From positions 19,810,873-19,874,872 of the forward strand of contig OY755173.1 in NCBI GenBank assembly GCA_963576735.1: a stretch of 64,000 nucleotides of DNA, given 5' to 3'. Made by a program: the position numbers and the translations under genes. A model generated the notes under the pieces. That model searched no databases. It was given only the letters and a program-made list of their open reading frames with translations, and was not told the DNA's origin. The number at the start of each line of letters is the position of its first letter. The stretch's first letter is position 1. The stretch is from Bedellia somnulentella (taxonomy: Eukaryota > Arthropoda > Insecta > Lepidoptera > Bedelliidae). Shown here piece after piece: positions 12,601 through 20,200 of the stretch.

Positions 12601-15192
12601 GTCGGAATGCTGCGACAGCTCCGTGTACCTCCACATCGCCAGCTCCGTCTCGGCGTTCCACGATGTTTTCGGCATAGCTATGACATTCTTCACTCCCCCG
12701 TTCATAGGCACACACACGGACACGTTCAACAATGGCGACGGCGAACTCATGGCGTGCAGGTTGTACTTGTAATCGACTTTCAAATCGGTATGGTCTGTTT
12801 CACACTTCCAATAAGATACCAGCTGGAAGGGACACGAACCCGCGCCGGTTTTCGGTTTTATCTGATATTTAAGAATATCCACGTTAAAATATGCAGCTGT
12901 GGGATTCTTATCGGATTGTCGACGCAGCAGAGCGGTCAATGCCGGCATATTGAATTCTACAATAGTATTATCTCTCGTTGACATTAAAGCGTTTATTGTA
13001 ATGAGTTGTTTGTTAGGTACGATGTTGTCTAATCTATGGATGTTTTTAAGTTTGAAACAGAGCTTTGCTGGATTGGGGTTATTGGCCAGTACCCCGACGA
13101 TACCAGTCGGGAATGACAACATCATGTCGCCAGACATTTTCACTTGACATTTCGCTTCGTCGGGGCCGCGGAAATAAGAATGAACAATCTCATGGAAAGC
13201 AACAGCTAAGGGTATGGTGTCAGCCATGCCTATGGTCAGGGGTGATGGGCCTCGTGAGCCCGATGAGCCTGCTGCTCGGAAATCAACCTCCGATCTGCGC
13301 GAAGGAGGCCGCGGCAGCGAGATAGACGATACGTTCGGCGTCGTGGTACGCGGGTTCAACTGCATATCCCCTATTTCAGTAAACAAGTCACCCATATCAC
13401 CAGATGTAGGCACTGGACTCTCCAGAGGGTTCAATTGGTTCATATTTAGAGGAGCATAAGGATTACTAGCAGTACCATGTGGAGACGTCGGGTTGCTAGC
13501 CGTTGGACTTTGAAAGAAATTCAAATCTAAAAGGTCACTACTAGCTTTACTTGTATTTGCATTTGAACTTCTTCTGGCAGTTCCAATCTTATACAATGAG
13601 AAATTCTCAACTGTAGCTCTTAATTCATCAACACTTGCTGACATTGGAGGACCTCCATTACTGATGGGTTTAATCTCCACATGAATTTTCCGTTCTCTTT
13701 CTTCCTCTGAATCTGTATCAGATGAAGAGTATACACTGCCCTTCTCATCTTTAGGTCTAATACAATAACCTTCCTCATCTACTTCTGGAGAGTTAATCAG
13801 ATCTTCTTTAACTGACACTGGTTCCTCTTTCTCATCTAAATCAGATTTATCACCAACATTTGAATTTTCAGATATTTCATCCTTTTTCTTCTTGGATTTT
13901 TTCAGTTTTCTCCTGCTGCGTAGGAACCATTTGGATTCACGTAATGTTGTGCTGCGACCTATATTATCATCTTTGTCTACTGCTACCGGAGTCACTGGGG
14001 TGCCACTGGGGCTGGACGGAGCCGAGCAGGGAGCCACTTCAGCATTAACAGTTGGCTCATCTTTACTTTGGAAGTTTGGAGTAAATAAATTTAATAATGA
14101 TGTGGTTCGTCTTGATGTTTTTGATGCAAAGGATGGTTCTTTCTTGCTAGCCTTTTCTTTAGCTGGTTTATGAGACCCATTGGATATAGTAGATATCTGA
14201 TCTGCTTCTGAAATGGAGTTGTTAGCTGAACCAGGCTTTGGTAATGATGTAGGTAACTCAACCAGATTAGCTTTTTCCATAGCCATGTATTTTTCTGTTA
14301 GGAATTGTTCTAACAATTTCTCTACGGTTAACTCCAAACATTGGTGTTTAAAGTCCCTGTGAACTTGACCCATTAGGTCATGGTTACATTGGATCAATTC
14401 AGCATATGCATTAACAAATTGTTTCATTTGCTTTAAATGTGCTTCTTCAACATCTTGGAAATGTTTACATGTCTGTGTCATCTTCTTTTCAAAATCTTGT
14501 TTTACTAAGTTGTATTTTTCAGCCAACTGCCTATAGTCATCATGAAGCTTTTTGAGTTTCACTTCTGACTTCTCTATATCTTTAGCTGAGGCATTATCTT
14601 TACGCAGCTTTTCCAGTTCAGCTGATTTTGTTGTGTATATATCTTTGGCTTTCTGCAAAGCTTGCTTAGTGTTTTGAATTAGTAGGACTACTTCTAAAGT
14701 GCTGGATTCAGAGTCTTTCACTGCTTTATGCTTTTTATGAAGCTCATCAGCATACCTAGACACATCTTTAACAAGTTCACTCACTTTCTGGAACATGTGT
14801 TGATGTAAATTAGATAGTTTCTCAGCAGAACATTTGAGGACGCCCCAGAAAGGTGCGAACGTTCCCTGGGCGCAGTTGCTGTTCGCTTGTTTCGCTAATT
14901 TCGCTAACAATTTCGAATTTGTTTCGTCTACATTCGATCTTTCTCTGAGATACTCTGAAAATTCTTTGCTGGCTATCAGTCCGTATTTCATGTTTTGATA
15001 CAGTATATCATATCCATTGTGCTCATTGGCGAAATAATCGACAAAGTTAACACTCATTTTTGCAGTTATAAGGAGCCTATTATTTATTAGCCGACGAAAT
15101 TATATACTTAGTCATTCACTGACCTGTATTCTAGGGTCGAGCTCAGTGTCACCGTTGTCGTCCGCTGGGATCGTAAACGAAGACTCTTCCAT
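489..15192 (-). CDS. pcs: SH3BP5 / parcas family protein, 5' part of gene (exons 1-3)
   Basis: Three exons on the minus strand join in frame: 15192-15124 (23 codons, starts MEESSFTIPADDNGD, ends DPRIQ), 6166-6104 (21 codons, starts VELEKLNAATDEINK) and 666-489 (59 codons plus 1 nt). The join gives DPRIQ-VELEKLN, then ...LELELD-ESTKTFQILLNETSRR...LSKKLGSCVERSRPY, which matches the N-terminal coiled coil of vertebrate SH3BP5 (Sab) and Drosophila parcas. All boundaries are GT-AG (donors GTCAGT, GTAAGT, GTAATG; acceptors TTTCAG, TTCCAG). Known for the family: cytoplasmic coiled-coil proteins that bind Btk-family kinases through SH3 domains and act as Rab11 exchange factors. About 103 residues are seen; the rest lies beyond position 1. 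Intron 1 is 8957 nt and encloses FCHO on the same strand. Family identity is firm; the symbol is by homology. Confidence 0.92.
1495..1562 (-). repeat. TATG-tailed SINE-like family, head fragment
   Basis: Only the 5' head is present, with a small internal deletion (…CTACC joins directly to TTAGTCGCC). It is the inverted partner of the copy at 3171. Confidence 0.7.
1561..1611. repeat. Inverted repeat arm, left (partner 3121-3169)
   Basis: The reverse complement of this 51-bp block recurs at 3121-3169 with a 2-bp indel (both contain GGTGTCGGTTTTACTGGTAA in the same sense after inversion). Identity continues into the adjoining SINE head on both sides. Confidence 0.85.
1842..1905 (-). repeat. LINE 3' terminal remnant
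   Basis: The reverse complement reads CGCCTACC...GGAACTAACGGCGTGAGTATATCTATGTATG. This is the 3' end of the LINE whose coding part is at 21381-22295. Confidence 0.7.
1945..2501 (+). mobile_element. TRIM (terminal-repeat retrotransposon in miniature)
   Basis: Two 172-bp direct repeats (1945-2116 and 2330-2501) start TGTGGGAGTC and end TTCCCACA / TTTCCACA, the TG...CA signature of LTRs. The 4-bp CATC occurs immediately before the first (1941-1944) and after the second (2502-2505), as a target-site duplication. Right after the 5' LTR comes GTGGTGACCCCTCGATAAG, a plausible primer-binding site of the TGG type. Just before the 3' LTR is a purine run AGGAGGGGAGTA, a polypurine tract. The 213-bp interior has no coding capacity. 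The LTRs differ at only a few positions, so the insertion is fairly young. Confidence 0.88.
2560..2928 (+). repeat. tRNA-derived SINE, full length
   Basis: The head holds an A-box-like GTGATAGCTCAATGGATAG and a B-box-like GTGTTCAAATCCCGGG. A shared body follows (CATCGTGAGGAAACCCACAT, CAACCCCTTCGGGGATATTC) and a TTATG-repeat tail. This is the reference copy for eight others in the window. Confidence 0.85.
3121..3169. repeat. Inverted repeat arm, right (partner 1561-1611)
   Basis: See the left arm. Together the arms and the adjoining SINE heads give about 95 bp of inverted identity enclosing the TRIM and the tRNA-derived SINE. Confidence 0.85.
3171..3394 (+). repeat. TATG-tailed SINE-like element, interrupted
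   Basis: Starts ACCGGCTTAGAATGTCACTA near its head and runs to the GGGATTAAT block. There a second copy (3391-3643, minus) has inserted; its displaced tail is at about 3650-3670. Confidence 0.8.
3391..3643 (-). repeat. TATG-tailed SINE-like element, nested insertion
   Basis: Full-length minus copy from (ATAC)n to GCACTACACGGCA. GGGATTAAT occurs on both sides (3382-3390 and about 3648-3656), consistent with a target-site duplication inside the older plus copy. Confidence 0.85.
4309..4566 (+). repeat. TATG-tailed SINE-like element
   Basis: Head GTGCCGTGTAGTTCCGGCTA through GGCTAACCC...GTGAATATATGTATATGTATG. Diverged but full length. Confidence 0.8.
4975..5112 (-). pseudogene. Decayed LINE C-terminus
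   Basis: The reverse strand reads SKKAGIRNINIKRAC and, after frame breaks, a stretch like the VNEARE...SIVSAYP end of the LINE protein at 21381-22295. Strongly diverged. Confidence 0.55.
6104..6166 (-). CDS. pcs: pcs exon 2
   Basis: A 63-nt phase 0/0 exon between acceptor GGTTTCAG and donor GTAAGTTT. It encodes 21 residues of coiled coil (starts VELEKLNAATDEINK, ends ELELD). Confidence 0.9.
6167..8054 (-). other. pcs: pcs intron 1, AT-rich part
   Basis: Very AT-rich, with homopolymer runs and no ORF, repeat family or RNA gene that I can recognise. Confidence 0.5.
8055..10615 (-). mobile_element. DNA transposon with 24-bp TIRs and AGGGGACTGT subterminal repeats, superfamily unassigned
   Basis: The left end TGGGCATTTCTCTGTAAGCT and the inverted right end TGGGCCTTTCTCTGTAAGCT match over 24 bp with one mismatch. 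Both are flanked by TATA (8051-8054 and 10616-10619), a possible 4-bp target duplication. Between them, about eleven copies of (C)AGGGGACTGT or AGGGTACTGT occur in both orientations, clustered at 8238-8312 and 9821-9893 with singles near 10035, 10232 and 10422. They resemble subterminal transposase-binding repeats. A decayed gene lies inside on the minus strand. I cannot assign a superfamily; a 4-bp target duplication would be compatible with Sola or Academ-like elements, which is only a suggestion. Confidence 0.75.
8458..9665 (-). pseudogene. Decayed transposon-borne protein of an uncharacterised Lys/Glu-rich, Cys-containing family
   Basis: The frame begins at ATG 9665-9663 with MAPRKKKLSREELLQKKREA and meets an in-frame TGA at 9596-9594. 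It then continues through EKCKYQNKKEKGLRKLVEDM and TPREHRVALKKWKEHCNVYR to a TAG near 9189. Further pieces in the same order are LKMLEEPDERKEVVKKALFG (9104-8874), FCRLLRFWVV...RDTCLCIVHSN (about 8650-8560) and, after a frameshift, ALHTANILTYNNHQKLLEEL ending CCERYNVNCLARS (to 8458). This order and these motifs resemble uncharacterised arthropod proteins I recall with a WVV...RDTCLC segment. Because it lies between the TIRs it is probably the element's own product, possibly the transposase. It cannot make a protein now. Confidence 0.6.
10616..12396 (-). other. FCHO 3' flank within pcs intron 1
   Basis: Downstream of the FCHO stop. A canonical AATAAA on the minus strand lies at 11153-11148, about 1.2 kb past the stop, and is a candidate polyadenylation signal. 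Nothing else was recognised. Confidence 0.45.
12397..15057 (-). CDS. FCHO: F-BAR domain only protein (FCHO1/2 orthologue), single exon
   Basis: An intact 886-codon ORF that begins MSVNFVDYFANEHNGYDILY and fits the FCHO family start. Residues 1 to about 265 are the F-BAR domain (NMKYGLIASKEFSEYLRERS, KLAKQANSN), a dimeric helical bundle that bends PI(4,5)P2 membranes. A low-complexity linker follows with the conserved VDEEGYCIRP...SSSDTDSEEE motif near residue 430 and Ser/Pro-rich stretches; in this family the linker activates the AP-2 adaptor. From about residue 612 to the end is the mu-homology domain (starts IPLAVAFHEIVHSYFRGPDE), which binds endocytic cargo adaptors such as Eps15. The protein starts clathrin-coated pits at the plasma membrane. 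Length matches the family (about 810-890 aa). The gene has no introns and sits inside pcs intron 1 on the same strand, 67 bp past the exon 1 donor. No frameshift or stop, so it is not a dead copy. Confidence 0.97.
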   Translation of the reverse strand: MSVNFVDYFANEHNGYDILYQNMKYGLIASKEFSEYLRERSNVDETNSKLLAKLAKQANSNCAQGTFAPFWGVLKCSAEKLSNLHQHMFQKVSELVKDVSRYADELHKKHKAVKDSESSTLEVVLLIQNTKQALQKAKDIYTTKSAELEKLRKDNASAKDIEKSEVKLKKLHDDYRQLAEKYNLVKQDFEKKMTQTCKHFQDVEEAHLKQMKQFVNAYAELIQCNHDLMGQVHRDFKHQCLELTVEKLLEQFLTEKYMAMEKANLVELPTSLPKPGSANNSISEADQISTISNGSHKPAKEKASKKEPSFASKTSRRTTSLLNLFTPNFQSKDEPTVNAEVAPCSAPSSPSGTPVTPVAVDKDDNIGRSTTLRESKWFLRSRRKLKKSKKKKDEISENSNVGDKSDLDEKEEPVSVKEDLINSPEVDEEGYCIRPKDEKGSVYSSSDTDSEEERERKIHVEIKPISNGGPPMSASVDELRATVENFSLYKIGTARRSSNANTSKASSDLLDLNFFQSPTASNPTSPHGTASNPYAPLNMNQLNPLESPVPTSGDMGDLFTEIGDMQLNPRTTTPNVSSISLPRPPSRRSEVDFRAAGSSGSRGPSPLTIGMADTIPLAVAFHEIVHSYFRGPDEAKCQVKMSGDMMLSFPTGIVGVLANNPNPAKLCFKLKNIHRLDNIVPNKQLITINALMSTRDNTIVEFNMPALTALLRRQSDKNPTAAYFNVDILKYQIKPKTGAGSCPFQLVSYWKCETDHTDLKVDYKYNLHAMSSPSPLLNVSVCVPMNGGVKNVIAMPKTSWNAETELAMWRYTELSQHSDDRGVGSLRARFELDKGPSTKATISAQFNCEGATLSGIEFELIGSGYRLSLVKRRFVSGKYICDSDLH
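15124..15192 (-). CDS. pcs: pcs exon 1 (start codon exon)
   Basis: The ATG is at 15192-15190 and the exon ends in phase 0 with ...ELDPRIQ before the donor GTCAGTGA. The DPRIQ motif sits at the same place as in SH3BP5. Read without splicing, the frame runs only three more codons (V-S-E) and stops with TGA at 15114-15112, 54 nt before the FCHO start codon. In an unspliced transcript this exon would therefore be a 26-codon upstream ORF. Confidence 0.85.
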
Positions 15193-17116
15193 TGTTAACA
15201 CCTAGGAATAGTAACGAAGCTAGGCTTATTTCAATTACATCACCAACACAGAACAGCGTCACAAACTGTGTTACTTTTCACTGCGGCAACATAAGTTTAA
15301 AAATTAATGACAGTACCGGTGGCATGAATTTAGATAGTTAAAACTATAATTGGAACACTACAAATATCATTGCTAGTAGCTACGCGCGATGAAACAAAAT
15401 AATAAATAAAAAATTCAATTTTCCATTCAAGATGACGTCCGCCTATCTACGTGACGTCAATTCAAAACAATCGACAATCTAGAGTATAGTTAGAGACACG
15501 AACGAATGAATCTTATGTCAAAACCTTATTCGTTCATTCATATTTTAGAGTTCCTCGGAAAATATAATACCAGAAAATAGCGCTTTAGTGTATTTTGCAG
15601 GATTTATTCTATGCATACTAAACATGTTAAAAAGTTTAAAAAAAAATGATAGAGGATACACTTGCTTATTTCGCAGAAAATACTATACAACATTTCATTA
15701 AATGTTATTGCATCTTACATTTTTATAATTTTTTAAAGGTTTTGAAATGCGACGGGACAGTTCAGTTTAAAAGTTTTTCCATTTGCTGATTGTGATGAAA
15801 TTGTTGCTTGAAGCTTTTAGAATTCGTCTTAAACAAAAATCTAATCTCTGGTACTTGAACTCTGATCTCAATAGTGTGGAGAAATGGTCCATGCTATTCA
15901 CGAAACCAAAAACCAAATCATAACTAACGCCATGTTCAGGTGTTACTAAGCTTGATTATTACTTCTATTAAATAATTAGAGATCGAGTTTTGCTCCGTAA
16001 CCATAGAATGAAAAATTACTGTATTTTCGTGTTGCTTAATAAAATTAATCTATATAAAAATCCTGGAATGTATATTAAGCTTGTAGTCATTGAATCTATA
16101 GCAAGAATAACCAACCATACTAAACCTAGGAGACCACTTCTGGGTGATTGTTTATTTTCCATACAAATCCACTAAAACCATTGGCTTAGTAAAAAAACTA
16201 TTGATACATACGAATCCTTATCTAGGTTGGGAAACGAGTTGGATGAATGTAAGAAAAAAAAAAGAAATGTTTAGTCACCAATAAAATTTTACATTTCTTT
16301 CAAAAAGATTAGAAGCACATGCCTAAACAAATACTTAGAGACAATGTCTTTAATAGTTTTACTATTAACAAACAAGTCACAAAATATTTATTTGCATGGA
16401 ATTTCTTATATGGATACGGTTTTCTTCTTTATAGTAGTCAAACTTATTAAAACTATGACACCTCAGTTAAGCGGTTTCCACTAAACACATAATTATTTTA
16501 TTATAATCCATATCCATTCTGCGTTTTAGTGATAATTTGTACCTTAAAGGGATTTTATTAATGAAACTCCTTAACAACCTAACCTGATCAGTTAGATAAA
16601 CGTAAAAGAGATCTATGAGACATATATTAATTTTGTACGGATCCATTAACGTGTCATAGTATACAAATTGTATAATATTCAGTCAATGTTTCAGTCAATC
16701 TAATGACATTCATTCAAATGTCGCAAACTATCTTGTCTATAGAATTTATAATACGGCAAATTAGTATACTCTGAATTGATTTACTGGTTATATAGTTTAT
16801 CTCTTTCTTACACACGTTTTTGGTATATCCATATCTCATTGTTATGGCTTCAAGACTTTCAATCTACAGGCTATTTTATTTATTAGTATAAATGATGCGT
16901 TTCTGTCCAGATTTTTTGACGTAAATCAGCTTCAATTTGACCAAATGTCGTTGTTTCGGGATCCTAAAATTGAATTTAATTGATTTCTATGTGTGATACA
17001 GTGCGTGGCGTCCACATATTTTGTGTACCGATTACTGAACATTCTATGTCCAGGTTTTTGGTCTGAGACTGTAATCGTAGGCATTCTGCATGCAACTGTT
17101 ACGCGTCGCCTCGACA
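15193..17116. other. Divergent intergenic region between pcs/FCHO and Sds3
   Basis: This 1.9-kb stretch must hold the promoters of both transcription units. I see a perfect CRE-like palindrome near the pcs end, but no TATA box in a convincing place and no repeat family. The ORFs here are short and unsupported. Confidence 0.5.
15452..15459. promoter_or_regulatory. CRE-like palindrome TGACGTCA
   Basis: A full consensus CREB/ATF site, 260 bp upstream of the pcs start codon. A half-site GATGACGTCC lies 20 bp away at 15431-15440. Function is inferred from the motif only. Confidence 0.4.
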
Positions 17117-17252
17117 ATGTCTTACCAAGGATCACCATATTCGGGTCCTGGAGATGAATACGACTTCGAAGATGATGGGTACGACGATATAGACGAGTAC
17201 AGGGATCAAGATGAACCGTTGCCACTTCCACCAGTTGATGACAGTGATGAAG
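17117..17252 (+). CDS. Sds3: Sds3 exon 1
   Basis: 45 codons plus 1 nt, starting [20 protein letters not shown]. Acidic and disordered. Donor GTAACA. Confidence 0.93.
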
Positions 17253-20200
17253 GTAACATTGTTTACTAGTTTTGCCATTTGCCTGATTTGCATGGAATTT
17301 GTGTCAAATTTGATGAAATCTTGGCCTTGACCTGTTTGGATTAGATTCATTTCTGTATTCCTTCGTCTCTTCTTTGTTTTGATGTTGGCTTCTATGGATC
17401 TTTTCCGCAATACTATTAGATATATCATTCCCGCCCAAATTTCGTTATCGTGACGTAATTTATTAGGCCTGCCAGCTTTCACTGACTTAGTTTTGGTAAC
17501 AGGTGTATTAGTTATGTATTAGTATGAATACAAACCCAAAAGCATGAAATTTTCATTCATAAATATGAAATTAAAATTCATAAGATGTTACTAAATGGCC
17601 ATTTTATTTTCTTAACTTGATAAACAGTGACTACCTCTTTACCTGAGTGTAGGAATATTATTACTTTATAATTAAACAGATACATTAACCTAATTGGTCC
17701 TAACTCACTTTTATACCAATTTGGTCTAATAAACCTTAGTTTTCTGGTCAATGATTAAAACAATGTTTAGAATATGAAAATAATTATATTGCATTCTAAC
17801 AAAATCATCTTTAGCAGATATTATATCCATCCATACAAAATTATCTTTATTCCAACCCAATATAGCTGTGTAATAAAAAAAATAATAAAACCTAAACAAC
17901 AATTCAAGATAACAATAAATAAATACATAATGTATATGTAGTCTTATTGCAAATATGTAATTATGTTGGACACAGCTAAATCATATAAACTAAAATATTG
18001 CATATTTTTGACTGAGGTAATTTAAGAGTTAAAATAATGATATATTGACACACATTTTAAGATTAAAATGATCTTAAGTAAATTAGAGTGAATTAATCAA
18101 TCATACTTTGATAGTAGAACATTTAAAAGAATAGTGTTGTAAGAAGCTACTGAAACTCTTTGTATTAATTTTGTTATCTAAACTTTTTGATGCAAGCTGT
18201 TAGTAAATGTATACATTAAGTGCAATTTACATAATTTTATTCCCACAAATACAATATTATACTTTGCTCATTAAAATAACATCTTATTCATAACAAAAGA
18301 TATAGAACCCTATACTGTAGTTACATTTAAGAAAGGCCTATGCTAGGATGCCAAGAATTGTGAAATGCAGAGGTATTTACTTAATTTATAAGTGTAAAAT
18401 ATTAAATTGTTAGTTAGTATTACTGTTTCAATTCATACTTTTCTGTGACCAACATATATTTTATCTCTTTGGTTACATACATTCAAAACAGCATAGATAG
18501 TTTAAAACCAATTTTTTTCCTTCTTACTAAATGAACTGGGGCACCATTGTAATTTAAAATAAAAATATTATTTTTATCAATAATAGTTAGTTTGACTTCA
18601 ATAAGAAATAGTTAAATTATTTTGATTTTGGTAAACAATATAAATTGTTTCTATTTATCACAAAATTGTCTAATTTGCTTATGATTAAATGCAATAGAAA
18701 AAAATAGTAATAAGCTTAAAATAACTGAATAAAAGAATAAATCTATACTATAATAAGACTGTAACGAGGTCAAAACTGTACATTGAAGAAAAAAAAATAA
18801 AAACCGGTGGAATATGTTTTATGTTCGATACTGAAGCCAAATTTGCAATTTTTGAAAAAAATGTCTGTCTGTCTGTCTGTCTGTATGTCCGTTCATCACG
18901 TTAATTCTACCGGACCGATCCTGATCAAATTTGGCATGAATGTAGGTTATACACCTGGCCAACATATAGGATATAATTTATCCCGGATTTCGCAAGGGTT
19001 TCCACAGGAGCATAAAAAAAACATAACTTTTATATGGTTCCCCCTGCTATCCATACTTACTCAAGATATTTTCATTTTTGAGAATAGAAACTTGGTTACA
19101 AAATGGTTTGTTTCATGTTTCTTATGAACAATTAAAAAGGTTTTTTGGAACTCATCCCCTAAAAGATTGAAATATATTATACAGATTTTTTATCTATAAA
19201 TACAATGTATCTAGAAATTTGAATCTTGATGTGATTGACTGATATAACAACTACAAAAAGGAATGTATGAAATTCATCCATCAATCAATCATGAGAATAT
19301 ACTAACGGCTATAAATCCCAAAAAAGGGTAGCCACAGCTCCAGAGATAGTAATTCTTTATCCACTTTTGGAAGTTGAATGGGGTCCGTCCAACCGTCCAA
19401 CTGCATCGCCCAATAATCACTTAAAAAGTCTCAATGTTCTTTATATCTATTACAACGCCCACGGGAATATAAATACAAAAAAACAGAAGTTAGTGTAGTT
19501 AGATAGTGTTTTTGGTATTTAGGATGTAAACTGGATGCAAAAAATGTAGTCCACGCGGACATAGTCGCGGGCAAAAAGCTAGTTATTGTTATAAATATAT
19601 ATTCATATATTTTTTTATTGCTGGTAAAGTAATAAAAACATTTTGAACTTAAAGAAATATGGTTGCACATCACTTATGTATATGTCTATATATATCATAT
19701 TGTAGAACAAATGATAGACACTGGGAATTTGCAATGCCATATTTCAACATGTTGTGGGTTGATTGGTGAGAATTTCATTGCTGAATTTTTTTCTTTCTAT
19801 CTTCCAACCTCAACTGAATAAAGAACATTTAAATATAACTTTGCCGTCAAATTATTGCTATAAATCAACTTTTAAACATGTTTATCAGAAACTCAAAACA
19901 CTTCTCTAGAACTCCATAAGTTTTACCTATCTATGAAATAGTATCCACTCCCTTGCTTTAAAATAATTGTTTTCTGTTTTTATAGATACAGAGGAAGCCA
20001 GCGAAACTGATATACCAAATAATGATGAACCACTGGAGATTAAAGAACAGTAAGTTTTTAGATGTATTACTAAATGGGTCAGGGTCACTCATGGGGGTTA
20101 GATATTGGCCAACAATATTCATCATTATCTTTATTCAGCCAGACAGAAGAATAGAAGTTCAGTGTTGATCTTAGGCCTCCTTTCAGAACGAGCCAACCAT

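Noticed and set aside
12518..14173. Several plus-strand ORFs of 60-124 codons
   Set aside because: They lie opposite the FCHO coding exon and are shadows of it.
12397..15057. FCHO as a dead processed pseudogene
   Set aside because: The frame is intact over 886 codons and keeps both domains and the conserved acidic linker motif; no poly(A) remnant was seen.
15077..15123. A 47-nt mini-intron joining pcs exon 1 to an acceptor just before the FCHO ATG
   Set aside because: An AG exists at 15078-15077, but the intron would be shorter than insect introns usually are and lacks a pyrimidine tract.
16932..17482. Minus-strand ORFs of 99 and 116 codons
   Set aside because: They overlap Sds3 exon 1 and its flanks on the opposite strand and show no family features.
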